From positions 62,001 to 126,000 of the forward strand of contig JAFSTN010000042.1 of NCBI GenBank assembly GCA_017450485.1: 64,000 bases of DNA, given 5' to 3'. A program made the position numbers and the translations under genes. Shown in pieces: positions 24,088-34,213 of the stretch (position 1 is its first letter; every line of letters starts with the position of its first letter). The notes beneath the pieces were generated by a model. It was not told the origin of the DNA, searched no databases, and was given only the letters and a program-made list of their open reading frames with translations. The stretch comes from Lachnospiraceae bacterium (GTDB lineage: Bacteria > Bacillota > Clostridia > Lachnospirales > Lachnospiraceae).

Positions 24088-25337
24088 CAGCGTATCACCT
24101 CCGTGGCATTTACGGTCACTTCTATATCTTCTTTCGTCAGCATCCTGACGAAATTCTTGATCACCCTGGTATCGCTGTAAGCAGTGGACAATCCCAGCTT
24201 CAATATTCCGTTATAACTGAACACGGTAAAGAAAAGCTCGGAATGCGCACAAAAAGCCGAGAAGCTTTCAACAAACGGTTTTACTTTCTCATCAACCTTG
24301 ATCTCGCCCATGTTGGACATGACGAAAGATACGGTCTTATTCTCAACCTTGGAAAAATGCCTGACGACCGGCTGCTTGACCATCAGCGGAACCATACGTA
24401 CGAACAGTATCCTCTCCAGAGTCTGATATGAATCCATCTGCTCGGCTATACGCTCGGGCTTCATGGACTCCTTCAGATCCTCATCTATCCCGCGAGCTAT
24501 CGCAGCGGTATCCTCATCCCCGTTCAGACGGCACTTGATATTCACACTGTTAAAGAAATTCCTGGACGTCTCGGACGGATAATAGTTGCGCAGATTCACC
24601 GGAATGCTCACGGTGATCGGAAGCTTACGCATGAGTGCGGGCATATCGTGATACATGCTCTGAACCATCAGTGCTCCTATATATCCGGTCAGAGATACTC
24701 CCGCTTCCTTGGATTTGGCTCTGATATCCGCGAATTTCATGGAGATTTCCATGAACTGCAGCTGATCGTACGGCAGCTTGCGTCCGATTGGATGATACGC
24801 TTTGGAGGACGGCAGTTTCTTACGCTCACCGTTACCGTAAAACTGACTGTAACTGTCCTGCCTCAGGTCGCCGTCCGAAGCGCCGCTGCCTTCACTGACC
24901 CCTTCCAGCTGTCCGGGATGAGCCAGCTTCAGATACTCAACCAGTATCACATTAAAGAATTCAAACAATCCGGTCCCGTCGCTGAGCGCATGGAACATAT
25001 CCAGATTGATACGTCTGCCGAAATAGCTGACCTTGTAATGCAGCACACCGTTATATTCGCTGCCATACAGAACAGGACACGGGCGTCCTGACTCTTCGGT
25101 AACCACGGGCAAGGCATCGGTCGTCTCTATATAATGCCAGAAAAAACCTCTGCGGATACGCACCTGGAACTGAGGTCGTATATCGATCGCGCGAAGCAAT
25201 GCTTCCTGAAGGATCTCGGGATTCACGGACTCCGTAAGCGTAGCTCCCACACGCATGGTACGTGTATCTCTGCGATTATGCGAGGCCAGAAAAACCTTGG
25301 CCACGTTATCGGTTTTATACCATGTAGACTCGCTCAT
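24087..25337 (-). CDS. condensation-fold acyltransferase (alcohol acetyltransferase-like)
   Basis: A 416-residue protein of the CoA-dependent acyltransferase/condensation superfamily. The HxxxDG active-site motif is present as MFHALSDGTGLFEF at about residue 115, and a later block reads VSFVMSNMGEIK. These enzymes join an acyl-CoA or carrier-bound acyl group to an alcohol or amine. The acceptor here is unknown. There is no NRPS or carrier protein nearby. The stop of the upstream hydrolase overlaps its start by 4 nt, so hydrolase, transferase and DUF6320 protein form one unit. Confidence 0.78.
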   Translation of the reverse strand: MSESTWYKTDNVAKVFLASHNRRDTRTMRVGATLTESVNPEILQEALLRAIDIRPQFQVRIRRGFFWHYIETTDALPVVTEESGRPCPVLYGSEYNGVLHYKVSYFGRRINLDMFHALSDGTGLFEFFNVILVEYLKLAHPGQLEGVSEGSGASDGDLRQDSYSQFYGNGERKKLPSSKAYHPIGRKLPYDQLQFMEISMKFADIRAKSKEAGVSLTGYIGALMVQSMYHDMPALMRKLPITVSIPVNLRNYYPSETSRNFFNSVNIKCRLNGDEDTAAIARGIDEDLKESMKPERIAEQMDSYQTLERILFVRMVPLMVKQPVVRHFSKVENKTVSFVMSNMGEIKVDEKVKPFVESFSAFCAHSELFFTVFSYNGILKLGLSTAYSDTRVIKNFVRMLTKEDIEVTVNATEVIR

Positions 25338-26299
25338 AAACCAAGCTCCCTGATAAAATCAGCCACATCGTCCAAGGCTTTGGCCGCTTTCGGGACAGGC
25401 AGTACCTGAAAAACATGCCATCCGCCGGTGAATACCTGAAGTTTCGTGATACATCCGTTCTTGTGAAGCTTTTTGTACAGATTCTCACTGTCCGATCTGA
25501 GTATCTCGTTACTCCCCACCTGTATCAGTGTCGGAGGCATGCCTGTCAGATCAGCGAACAGCGGACTGAGAGACGGATTGGTGTAATCGGTCTCACATCC
25601 GGCATATGCATTACGAGCTCCATATACATATTCTACAGTAAGCATCGGATCGGTGTCTTTATATTTCTCATATGATGCTCCCCCGGCAGTCATATCCGTC
25701 CAGGGGCTCATAAGTATAAGAGCTGCGGGCAGCTGTCTCCTCTGTGACTTAAGTACCAGCGTCAGCTCAAGTGCCAGATTACCTCCGGCCGAATCTCCGA
25801 GAACTATCACTTCATCCGCGCCGTATCCGAGATACATCAGATGATCCCATACGACAACCGCATCCTCTATTGCGGAAGGATACGGATTCTCGGGAGCCAG
25901 TCTGTACTCGAAGCTGTATACGCTTAAGCCTGTATGCATCACCATTTTGCCTGCCAGCATACCTGCATATCCGAGTCCGCCCGAGGTATAACCGCCTCCA
26001 TGACAGTACAGGATGACGGGCTTATCTCTGTGCGGAAAATCGGCCACGGCCCATTCGGTGTTTATTCCCTTTACTTCCTCTTTGGTATATGATACTCCGA
26101 CAGTGGGCGTGACCAGCTTGGACAGCCTCTCGTGTGAAGCACGCTGTTTATCGAGTGTCTCCGCTCTTTCCACATCCGATACGGCGATAACCGAATGGAT
26201 CGCCTTGATCGCTTTCATGAACGGATCCATTTTAACATCGGCCGCTTCGGTCTCCATGTCTTTCTCTTTTTCCAGAATGTGTGGTAAATGTGCTCTCAT
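25334..26299 (-). CDS. alpha/beta hydrolase fold-3 (HSL-type) esterase
   Basis: A 321-residue hydrolase with the hormone-sensitive-lipase signature: oxyanion-hole motif YCHGGGY and nucleophile elbow LGDSAGGNLAL. The acid Asp is in the DPMLTVEYV to LIQVGSNEILRSDSE region and the His in FTGGWHVFQVLP. It should hydrolyse short-chain esters in the cytoplasm. Translational overlap with the acyltransferase suggests that the pair makes and breaks the same ester or processes one lipid (inference). An in-frame ATG at residue 15 is an alternative start. Confidence 0.85.
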   Translation of the reverse strand: MRAHLPHILEKEKDMETEAADVKMDPFMKAIKAIHSVIAVSDVERAETLDKQRASHERLSKLVTPTVGVSYTKEEVKGINTEWAVADFPHRDKPVILYCHGGGYTSGGLGYAGMLAGKMVMHTGLSVYSFEYRLAPENPYPSAIEDAVVVWDHLMYLGYGADEVIVLGDSAGGNLALELTLVLKSQRRQLPAALILMSPWTDMTAGGASYEKYKDTDPMLTVEYVYGARNAYAGCETDYTNPSLSPLFADLTGMPPTLIQVGSNEILRSDSENLYKKLHKNGCITKLQVFTGGWHVFQVLPVPKAAKALDDVADFIRELGL

Positions 26300-26309
26300 G
26301 TGATTTGCC

Positions 26310-29300
26310 TTAAATGATCCCTGCCATCATGTCAAATATGCTCAGCTGTCCGCTCTCGGGAAGACCGCTCAGTATGCCGAGTTCAGTCAGCTTATCTACG
26401 TTGGTCTTGGACGCCCTGGTCCGCTCCCTGAATTCAGCCTTGGATATAAACGGACCTTTGGCGGCAGCTGCTGCTATGGCCTCCGCAACTTCCGGGCCTA
26501 TTCCGTCTATGCTTGCCAGCGACGGCATGATACTCTTTTCATCTATCATACGGAAGTTCTTGGAGTCCGCTTCACCTACATCTATGGGCACGAACTCTAT
26601 GCCTCTCGCATACATTTCCTGGGCGATCCTCATATCGCGATATGTATTTTTCTCGGTAGCGCTTAACGAATTATCTGCGGCTTTGTGTCTGAACTCCTCC
26701 AGATGTGATTCCAGTCTGCCGCGCCCCATTGCCATCAGTTCATACGAAAATCCCGAAGCTCTGATCGTGAAATATGCCGCATAATAGGCTGCAGGATAAT
26801 ACACCTTGCAATAGGCTATCCTGAGCGCCATGATGACATATGCCGCCGCATGCGCCTTGGGGAACATATACTCTATACGTTCGCATGACCATATATACCA
26901 GTCCGGCACATCATGTGCGATCATGTCGGCTTTCCATTCATCCCACTGCTTGCATTTATGTCCGGCGACCTTACCCTTGCGGACATTTTCCATGATATTA
27001 AATGCCTCTGCGGGGTCGAGCCCCTTCTGGATCAGATATATCATGATATCATCACGACAGCAGATGGCTGTGGATATCGTAGCCTTGCCTTCTCTGATCA
27101 GGGTCTGAGCATTATCACCCCACACACCCGTACCGTGTCCCAGTCCCGATATACGGATCAGATCGGACATATACTGAGGTTTGGTCTCGATGAGCATACT
27201 CATCGCATTATCGGTACCGAACTCCGGTATGCCCAGGCATCCAAGCTTCGTGCCCGGTATGTCGGCAGGCGTGATACCCAGCGCATCCGTGCTTAAGAAA
27301 AGTGACATGACCTTTTCATCATCCAACGGGATATCTGTAGGATCAAGACCTGTCAGATCCTGAAGCATACGCATCATGCTCGGATCATCATGGCCGAGGA
27401 TATCCAGCTTAAGCAGGTTATGATCTATGGAGTGATAATCGAAGTGGGTTGTGATGGTATCGGTATCCATCTTGTTGGCAGGGTGCTGTACGGGGGTAAA
27501 GGTGTATATCTCCTCTCCCATCGGGAGCACCACTATACCTCCGGGATGCTGGCCGGTTGACTTACGTATGCCCTCACAATGGGAAGCGATACGCTCCATT
27601 TCGCATCTGCGCTTGGTTATCCCCTTGTCTTCATAATAGTGATGGACATAACCGTATGCGGTCTTCTCCGCCAGCGAGCCTATGGTGCCCGCACGGAATG
27701 TCTGACCGTATCCGAAAATAACTTCCGTGTATTTATGAGCCTTGGACTGATACTCACCCGAGAAATTCAGGTCGATATCAGGTTCCTTGTCTCCTTTGAA
27801 GCCGAGGAATGTCTCAAACGGAATATCGTAACCGTCACGTGCGAGCTCCTCACCGCATATTGGACACTTTTTAGGCGGCATATCGGATCCGGCCATGCCG
27901 CCGAAGGCTTTGACCTCATCGGAGTCGAAATCATAATAATGACAATGAGGACAGTAATAATGCGGAGCAAGTGAATTCACTTCCGTGATACCCGCAAGGA
28001 AGGCCACGAAAGATGATCCGACGGATCCTCGCGAACCCACCAGATATCCGTCCTCGACGGACTTCCAGACGAGCTTCTGGGCTATGATATACATCACGGC
28101 AAATCCGTTACCGATGATCGACTTGAGCTCCCGCTCCATTCGCTCGGAAACTACGTCCGGCAGATCGGGACCGTATATCTCGTGAGCCTTGTTTTCACAT
28201 ATCTCACGCAGCTGCGTATCGGAATTCTCTATCACTGGAGGACATTTGTCGGGTCGCACCGGTGACATCGAATCGATCATATCACAGATATATCTCGTGT
28301 TCTTGACTACGACTTCAAATGCCTTTTCTTCACCCAGATAACCAAACTCCTCAAGCATCTCATCTGTGGTCCTGAGGTACAGAGGCAGTGAGTCGTCGTC
28401 CTCATCTGAGCTGCTGTGGTTAGCCAGGATGATACGTCTGTATATCTCATCCTCGGGATCCATGAAATGTACATCACCTGTGGCAACTACAGGCTTATTC
28501 CATTTCTCGCCGAGTTTTACTATCTGCTTATTGATCTCACGTATATCATCCTCCGAATTTATATCGGGATATTTCTTATAGCTCACGCCGTCCTTTTTGA
28601 CCATCTTGGATATCATGAACCTGTTATTCGCCACAGGCTGTATCTCCAGATAGTCATAGAACTCCACGATATGGGCTATCTGCTCTTCGCTGCGTTTCTC
28701 CACAAGTGCTTCGTACAGTTCGCCGGCACAGCATGCACTGCCGATGATAAGCCCCTCACGGTATTTGTTCAGCATGCTCTTCGGGATCTTCGGCTTACCG
28801 GAGAAATAATCGAGATGCGACATGCTCACCAGTCTGTACAGATTGATCCTGCCCGTATTGTTCTTCGCCAGAATGATGCAGTGAGTGGGTCTGAGTCCTC
28901 TGACGACATCGAAACCCTCCTCGGCATATCTGTTGAGTGACTCGAAATCATGTATATCCATCCCCTTAAGGATATCCATGAGCTTGAGATATATGAGTGC
29001 GGTACACTCCGCATCATCCACGGCCCTGTGATGGAACCCGAGATCCACGTTCAGCATCTTCGCCACGGCATCGAGAGTATACTTCTTATGTCCGGTCAGC
29101 AGCGCCCTGGACATGCCCAGTGTGTCGGCATATGTATAAGGACAGTCCAGTCCGAGCACGGTCTTCATCTTCTCCCTGATGAAGCCGACATCGAACTCAA
29201 CGTTGTGTCCCACGAGTACCGTTTCATCTCCGCCAATGAAATCAAGGAACTTCGGCAGCGCGATATCCACCGTATCCTGTCCCATGACCATGGCATCGCT

Positions 29301-30875
29301 TATGGAGGTCAGCTGCTCTATCCGAAAAGGAATAGGTCTCTTCGGATCGACAAATGTCGAAAATCTGTCGACTATCTCTCCACCGCGTAGCTTCACGGCT
29401 CCTATCTCAATGATCTCATCATGAACAGGAGAAAAGCCGGTGGTCTCAAGGTCAAATACCACATATGTCTGGGAGGCTATCTCTCGTGATGTGTCTCCGT
29501 TTACGATCTTGCGCAGGTCATCCACAAGGTATGCTTCGACACCGTATATGATCTTAAAGAAATCCTGCTTATCGGGAGCGGGATCGCCTGCCGCTTTGCG
29601 TTTCTTGCATTCACTGTCCCAGAGGTCGCACCAGGTATGGTATGCATCGGTGAAGCCCTGCACCACTCCGTGATCGGTTATGGCAAGTGCGGGCATTCCC
29701 CACTCATAAGCCCTCTTGACCAGAGATGAGCAGTCGGATACCCCGTCCAGTTCACTCATCTTGGTATGACAATGAAGCTCAACTCTTTTAACTGAAGCCG
29801 TGTCGTACCGGTGTGTACGGAAATCGGGGATAGTCTTTATACCGGATACGGAAGCCAGTTCCAGTTCCTTATCCCAGCTGTCCATCAGGCATTTGCCCTG
29901 AACCTTGATGAAGACACCCTTTTTCAGATCTGCCGTCAGCTCGGGAAGCTGCTCATTATGCACGAACAGCTTGAACTTGATGGAATCATCAAAATCAGTG
30001 ATGATGCACGTGGCAATGGTTCTGTCACCTTTTATCGGTTTGGTTTCTACACTTGTGACCATACCCCTGATCACACAGTCTCCGATCTCACCCTGGAGAT
30101 CCGATATCGGGATAGCATCCTCCGCTATGTCACGTCCGTATATTACATCCGGATTATCGCTGTGTCTGAGCGGTTTGATCTTGGGATTACGTTTCTCGCG
30201 CCCGGGCGCCTCTCTCTGAGTTTCCTTCTCCTCATCATCCCTGTCTTCGGAACCCGGCGGTTCGGCTCCGGGAACCACATGCGACAGACTGTCGGGATCG
30301 ATGGCGGGACCGACCCAGCTTCCTGTCCAGCCCTTGCCGTAATCCTCCCTGACGGCTCTGTCATATTTGATGATGATGTTGGCATCCAGACCGCATCTGT
30401 CAGTGAATATCCTGTGCAGGATATCTTGCAGCTCCGGAACTCTCTTCTCTATATATGAGCCCTCTTCGAATGTCAGCGTCATCGTATCCTTTGCGGTAAA
30501 CTCTACCTTCGCATTGCTCAGCAGATCATGCAGCACCCTGCTTCGATCATAAACTTCCGCATAAATGGATTCCTTATAGATATCGTAGAGGTTCGACAGA
30601 TCATACTGCGCAGACAGATGAAACTTCGGAAAAAGCAATATCTCCGGTCCGCCTCCGCCAAAGATCTGCTTCTTAATGCTGCGCTCAACCGTGCACAGTT
30701 GCTGATAGGTGATCAGGTTGTCACTGGAAATATATATTCTGAGCTTGGATCTGTCGGAGGGCTGAGAGACATTGTCCACGGAGACCCTCTCAAACAGATC
30801 GTGCACTATTCCCTCTAATTCGATTTTAGGAAAAACATCATAAAACGACCGCTGGTTCATATCCGTAACTTTCAA
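26310..30875 (-). CDS. polC: DNA polymerase III alpha subunit, Gram-positive PolC type
   Basis: The 1521-residue replicative polymerase of low-GC Gram-positives. The order is an N-terminal domain (1-235), an OB fold (about 255-345), the PHP domain beginning VELHCHTKMSELDGVSDC, an inserted DEDD proofreading exonuclease (YVVFDLETTGFSPVHDEIIEIG, later HNVEFDVGFI and HHRAVDDAECTALIY), then the polymerase core with GSRGSVGSSFVAFLAGITEV, a Cys4 zinc site and the PDIDLNFSGEYQ catalytic segment. The C-terminal helix-hairpin region (GIGPEVAEAIAAAA) is intact. It directly follows ispG, a common arrangement in this group. Confidence 0.97.
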   Translation of the reverse strand: MKVTDMNQRSFYDVFPKIELEGIVHDLFERVSVDNVSQPSDRSKLRIYISSDNLITYQQLCTVERSIKKQIFGGGGPEILLFPKFHLSAQYDLSNLYDIYKESIYAEVYDRSRVLHDLLSNAKVEFTAKDTMTLTFEEGSYIEKRVPELQDILHRIFTDRCGLDANIIIKYDRAVREDYGKGWTGSWVGPAIDPDSLSHVVPGAEPPGSEDRDDEEKETQREAPGREKRNPKIKPLRHSDNPDVIYGRDIAEDAIPISDLQGEIGDCVIRGMVTSVETKPIKGDRTIATCIITDFDDSIKFKLFVHNEQLPELTADLKKGVFIKVQGKCLMDSWDKELELASVSGIKTIPDFRTHRYDTASVKRVELHCHTKMSELDGVSDCSSLVKRAYEWGMPALAITDHGVVQGFTDAYHTWCDLWDSECKKRKAAGDPAPDKQDFFKIIYGVEAYLVDDLRKIVNGDTSREIASQTYVVFDLETTGFSPVHDEIIEIGAVKLRGGEIVDRFSTFVDPKRPIPFRIEQLTSISDAMVMGQDTVDIALPKFLDFIGGDETVLVGHNVEFDVGFIREKMKTVLGLDCPYTYADTLGMSRALLTGHKKYTLDAVAKMLNVDLGFHHRAVDDAECTALIYLKLMDILKGMDIHDFESLNRYAEEGFDVVRGLRPTHCIILAKNNTGRINLYRLVSMSHLDYFSGKPKIPKSMLNKYREGLIIGSACCAGELYEALVEKRSEEQIAHIVEFYDYLEIQPVANNRFMISKMVKKDGVSYKKYPDINSEDDIREINKQIVKLGEKWNKPVVATGDVHFMDPEDEIYRRIILANHSSSDEDDDSLPLYLRTTDEMLEEFGYLGEEKAFEVVVKNTRYICDMIDSMSPVRPDKCPPVIENSDTQLREICENKAHEIYGPDLPDVVSERMERELKSIIGNGFAVMYIIAQKLVWKSVEDGYLVGSRGSVGSSFVAFLAGITEVNSLAPHYYCPHCHYYDFDSDEVKAFGGMAGSDMPPKKCPICGEELARDGYDIPFETFLGFKGDKEPDIDLNFSGEYQSKAHKYTEVIFGYGQTFRAGTIGSLAEKTAYGYVHHYYEDKGITKRRCEMERIASHCEGIRKSTGQHPGGIVVLPMGEEIYTFTPVQHPANKMDTDTITTHFDYHSIDHNLLKLDILGHDDPSMMRMLQDLTGLDPTDIPLDDEKVMSLFLSTDALGITPADIPGTKLGCLGIPEFGTDNAMSMLIETKPQYMSDLIRISGLGHGTGVWGDNAQTLIREGKATISTAICCRDDIMIYLIQKGLDPAEAFNIMENVRKGKVAGHKCKQWDEWKADMIAHDVPDWYIWSCERIEYMFPKAHAAAYVIMALRIAYCKVYYPAAYYAAYFTIRASGFSYELMAMGRGRLESHLEEFRHKAADNSLSATEKNTYRDMRIAQEMYARGIEFVPIDVGEADSKNFRMIDEKSIMPSLASIDGIGPEVAEAIAAAAAKGPFISKAEFRERTRASKTNVDKLTELGILSGLPESGQLSIFDMMAGII

Positions 30876-30876
30876 T

Positions 30877-31929
30877 CTATTGCCAATTCATCAGTTCATC
30901 ACGAAGCGCATCGAGAAGCTCATCCTCAGGAAGCTTGCGTATGACTTCACCATGCTTGATGAGCAGTCCCTCACCTATACCGCCGGCTATGCCTATATCA
31001 GCCTCTCTGGCTTCTCCGGGACCGTTTACGACGCAGCCCATTACAGCCACCTTGATATCCAGCGGGATATCGGCTACCATGGCCTCTACGCGGTTCGCCA
31101 GTCCTATCAGATCTATCTGCGTTCTGCCGCAGGTCGGGCAGCTGACCACCTCGATACCGCCTGTGCGCAGCCCCAATGTCCTGAGGATCAGTTTGGCACT
31201 GCGTACCTCCTCTACGGGATCTCCGGTCAGAGAGACTCTGATCGTATCTCCTATTCCCCGTGAGAGTATCATCCCCAGGCCTACACTCGACTTTATATTT
31301 CCGCTCCACAATGTTCCCGATTCCGTGATCCCGACATGCAGCGGATATGTTGTTTTGGCCGCTATCAGATCATGGGCTTCGGCACACATCATCACATCCG
31401 ATGATTTAATGCTTATCACTATCTCGTGATAATCCATGTCCTCTATCATAGCCACTTTATCCAGAGCGCTTTCCACTATTCCCACGGCAGTCACCGAACC
31501 GTACTTAGCGATTATCTCCTTTTCCAGGGATCCGGAGTTCACGCCGACTCTGATCGGAATATTACGTTCTTTGGCGCATTTTACAACCTCTGCCAGTTTG
31601 TCCCGTCCGCCGATATTACCGGGGTTGATACGGATCTTATCGGCACCGTTCTCCATGGCCGCTATAGCCATCCTGTAGTCGAAATGGATATCCGCCACGA
31701 GAGGAATGCTTATCTGCTTACGTATCTCACTCAGGGCATGTGCCGCCTCGATAGTGGGCACGGTACATCTGATGATCTCGCAGCCTGCTGCCTCCAGACG
31801 CCTGATCTGCCCGACGGTGGCCTCTACATCCTCTGTACGGGTGTTGGTCATGGATTGTATAAGTATAGGGTTGCCGCCGCCAATGACGCGGTCTCCGATG
31901 TGTATGACTCTTGTATTGTCTCGATACAT
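30877..31929 (-). CDS. ispG: 4-hydroxy-3-methylbut-2-en-1-yl diphosphate synthase
   Basis: A 350-residue IspG (GcpE), the penultimate step of the MEP isoprenoid pathway, converting MEcPP to HMBPP with a [4Fe-4S] cluster. The TIM-barrel start has IGGGNPILIQSMTNTRTEDVEATV. The cluster ligands are in SCPTCGRTQIDL and MGCVVNGPGEAREADIGIAGG. With dxr upstream, two MEP steps lie in this region. One base separates its stop from the polC start. The gap to the kinase gene upstream is 36 nt. Confidence 0.96.
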   Translation of the reverse strand: MYRDNTRVIHIGDRVIGGGNPILIQSMTNTRTEDVEATVGQIRRLEAAGCEIIRCTVPTIEAAHALSEIRKQISIPLVADIHFDYRMAIAAMENGADKIRINPGNIGGRDKLAEVVKCAKERNIPIRVGVNSGSLEKEIIAKYGSVTAVGIVESALDKVAMIEDMDYHEIVISIKSSDVMMCAEAHDLIAAKTTYPLHVGITESGTLWSGNIKSSVGLGMILSRGIGDTIRVSLTGDPVEEVRSAKLILRTLGLRTGGIEVVSCPTCGRTQIDLIGLANRVEAMVADIPLDIKVAVMGCVVNGPGEAREADIGIAGGIGEGLLIKHGEVIRKLPEDELLDALRDELMNWQ

Positions 31930-31965
31930 AACTGCTCCAATCAGAATAAACAGATACTATATATT

Positions 31966-33330
31966 TTACCACACCGGGCTGTCAATTTGGAGACTAATAC
32001 TCCGACTGTAGCCGGCTTCATTCCGGTCCGGGATATAAGCCACATCCAGCCTTCCGTCACCGCATTCCGCCAGAAAATCGCTGTCTATATCAAGTCTCAG
32101 ATCCCCCTCAGGATTATACGATGCGTCGTATTTAAGGAGTATCCGGTTACCGCTTTCATCGACTATGCTGACCGGGAGTACCGCTTCGCCGCCTTCGAGC
32201 TCTTCCGCATAAGATACCGGTACCTCCCTCCCGCCTATACCCGCGCCCAGCACGGTTCCCGCCAGCAACGCTCCCATCCATAGTCCGGGATTCTTCCTTG
32301 CGCTCAGATATACACTCCGATCCACCCTGATAAACCTCCGTTTCTGAAATCTCCTGAAAGCCAGCAGCATGCAGCCACCGGTAGCAAACATATAACCCAT
32401 ATCACGAAATACTCTGACCGAACCAGTATATCCGGGAATGCTTCCATGTCTGATAACGCTCTCCAGTGCAGCGAACACTCCGTCGCGATAAGCCACATAC
32501 CATGACATGAGAAATGGCAGAACGAGCAGAGCCATTACCATCAGGAATACGGATCTGTACAATGTGTCTCTGTACCTGCCGTTCTTCACGGCATGCATCA
32601 CCTCACGTACGTTTTCATATCTTTCATGAGGATTTCTGGATACCGCTCTGCCTACCACATGAGCCAGGCCATACGAAACTCCGGGAGCCACCACCTTAAG
32701 CTTCTCCATCGTATAAGGGGGCCTGTTGAGCATCCTGCCGCTTAAACAACTGTACATCACGGCTCCCCAGGCATAGATGTCACTCCTTACATTTGCATAC
32801 CTCTCTCCGCAGATCCCTCTTTGTTCCGGAGCGCCGTAACCCACCGTTCCGGCCAGGTTCTTTACTTCGTCACCGTAGTTCATGACCAGAGCCGTTCCGA
32901 AATCAACAAGTTTGATATGTCCGTCAGGCATCAGCATTATATTTGCCGGCTTGAGATCCTGATACACAAGTGCAGGACGCAATCCGTGCAGGTAGTCCAG
33001 TATCTTTAGTATCTCCGTCCCTATGGCAGCTGCCTTCTTTTCCGACATGGCTCCCCGCGTCGTGATATACCGTTCGAGATCAACCCCCTCTATCCATTCC
33101 ATGACCATATATGTGTGGTCATTCTCGCGATATATGTCGTATAATCTGGGCAATCCCTTGTGATCAAGCGACTTAAGGATATCCGCCTCCCGATCACCTA
33201 TCCCTTCCACCACTTTGATGGCGACATCACGCTCCATGCTTTCATCATATCCCCTGTACACACTTCCGAAACCGCCATGTCCGGCCAGATATTCCAGTCT
33301 GTATCTACCGCATATCATTTCCATATTCAA
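31966..33330 (-). CDS. membrane-anchored Ser/Thr protein kinase (PknB-like)
   Basis: A 454-residue protein with an N-terminal kinase domain (about 8-265): glycine loop GHGGFGSVYRG at 17-27, K39, catalytic loop VYQDLKPANIM (D125, N130) and DFG at 143-145. The usual HRD Arg is Gln, so activation-loop control is probably absent. After the kinase come three hydrophobic segments (about 275-300, 325-340, 360-378) and a C-terminal extracytoplasmic domain of about 75 residues. There are no PASTA repeats. It pairs with the PP2C phosphatase 25 nt upstream, the standard Hanks-kinase/phosphatase couple. Confidence 0.88.
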   Translation of the reverse strand: MNMEMICGRYRLEYLAGHGGFGSVYRGYDESMERDVAIKVVEGIGDREADILKSLDHKGLPRLYDIYRENDHTYMVMEWIEGVDLERYITTRGAMSEKKAAAIGTEILKILDYLHGLRPALVYQDLKPANIMLMPDGHIKLVDFGTALVMNYGDEVKNLAGTVGYGAPEQRGICGERYANVRSDIYAWGAVMYSCLSGRMLNRPPYTMEKLKVVAPGVSYGLAHVVGRAVSRNPHERYENVREVMHAVKNGRYRDTLYRSVFLMVMALLVLPFLMSWYVAYRDGVFAALESVIRHGSIPGYTGSVRVFRDMGYMFATGGCMLLAFRRFQKRRFIRVDRSVYLSARKNPGLWMGALLAGTVLGAGIGGREVPVSYAEELEGGEAVLPVSIVDESGNRILLKYDASYNPEGDLRLDIDSDFLAECGDGRLDVAYIPDRNEAGYSRSISLQIDSPVW

Positions 33331-33355
33331 CTCTCCTTTCCCATAAGATCCCGGA

Positions 33356-34102
33356 TCACATGATCACACATACTGCGCTCCGGTTATCGCCGCATCCGCG
33401 TGCCGCCGCTTCATTCCCCAGCCCCGCCAGTCTGTGTTCAAGCCTCTCCTGCGTAACATCCGCCCCCATACACAGGCATTCGCCCATTTCCCGCAGGCCA
33501 AAGTTTCCTGCGAATCCGTCGCTCGCAACCAGAATACCACTGCCTCTGCACAATCGACCGGTGTGAAAGTCCGGTTCAAAATAACCCATGCTTCCCACGC
33601 ATCTGACCAATTCATTCCGGGCATTTACATGCACACCGGTTATCTGTTCTACGCCGGCTCCGGACAGATAAGCACGACGTATCCGCAGAAAAGCCGATGA
33701 CTCACACATCCTCCCGAACACAAAAGCAGCCGAATCCCCGAGATGCATGCATATGTATCTGCTGCCCCGTATATATACGCACGTACAGGTAGTGCCCCAG
33801 GATATGCCCAGGCTTTTCGCTGTCTCCTTAAGCTCCATATGGCAGTCATATATGCATTTACGCAGACTGCGCCTGATCTTTCTGACGGAGCAGTGATACA
33901 TACGTAATCCGGCACCGTAGAACCACCTAATCAGACATTCGGACACGTATCCGCTGACGACTTCGCCGTGCGGAAGCGATCCTATGCCGTCACATACAAC
34001 CATCAGGGTACACTTACCCATATCCGTGTGCACGGCCTCGAGGACTACGGTATCCTCATTTACGGCACGAGCACCCACGGACCAGTACACTCCACTGACC
34101 AT
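33356..34102 (-). CDS. PP2C-family protein phosphatase
   Basis: A 248-residue PPM-type Ser/Thr phosphatase. Conserved blocks are GARAVNEDTVV near the N-terminus, MVVCDGIGSLPHGEVVS (metal Asp-Gly), SWGTTCTCVYIRG with HLGDSAAFVF, ILVASDGF and GCGDNRSAVCVIM (metal Asp-Asn) at the end. All expected metal ligands look present. It probably reverses the action of the kinase encoded next. AGAGGTAAAACT precedes the start. It is unusually rich in Cys. Confidence 0.88.
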   Translation of the reverse strand: MVSGVYWSVGARAVNEDTVVLEAVHTDMGKCTLMVVCDGIGSLPHGEVVSGYVSECLIRWFYGAGLRMYHCSVRKIRRSLRKCIYDCHMELKETAKSLGISWGTTCTCVYIRGSRYICMHLGDSAAFVFGRMCESSAFLRIRRAYLSGAGVEQITGVHVNARNELVRCVGSMGYFEPDFHTGRLCRGSGILVASDGFAGNFGLREMGECLCMGADVTQERLEHRLAGLGNEAAARGCGDNRSAVCVIM

Positions 34103-34144
34103 AGTTTTACCTCTGTTTGATTATTTGGGCGTTTCGGAAAATAC

Positions 34145-34182
34145 GGGAGATAATTCTCCCTCATCCGAACAGATCGTTCGGA
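34145..34182 (-). terminator. double hairpin after the hybrid histidine kinase gene
   Basis: Two short stems lie between the kinase stop and the phosphatase start: TCCGAAC/GTTCGGA (34164-34182) and GGGAGA/TCTCCC (34145-34160), the latter followed on the minus strand by GTATTTTCC. They probably end or attenuate the rseP-histidine kinase transcript. Confidence 0.5.
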
Positions 34183-34213
34183 TTGAAAACGAGTATATCA
34201 CGAAAGAAAATAA

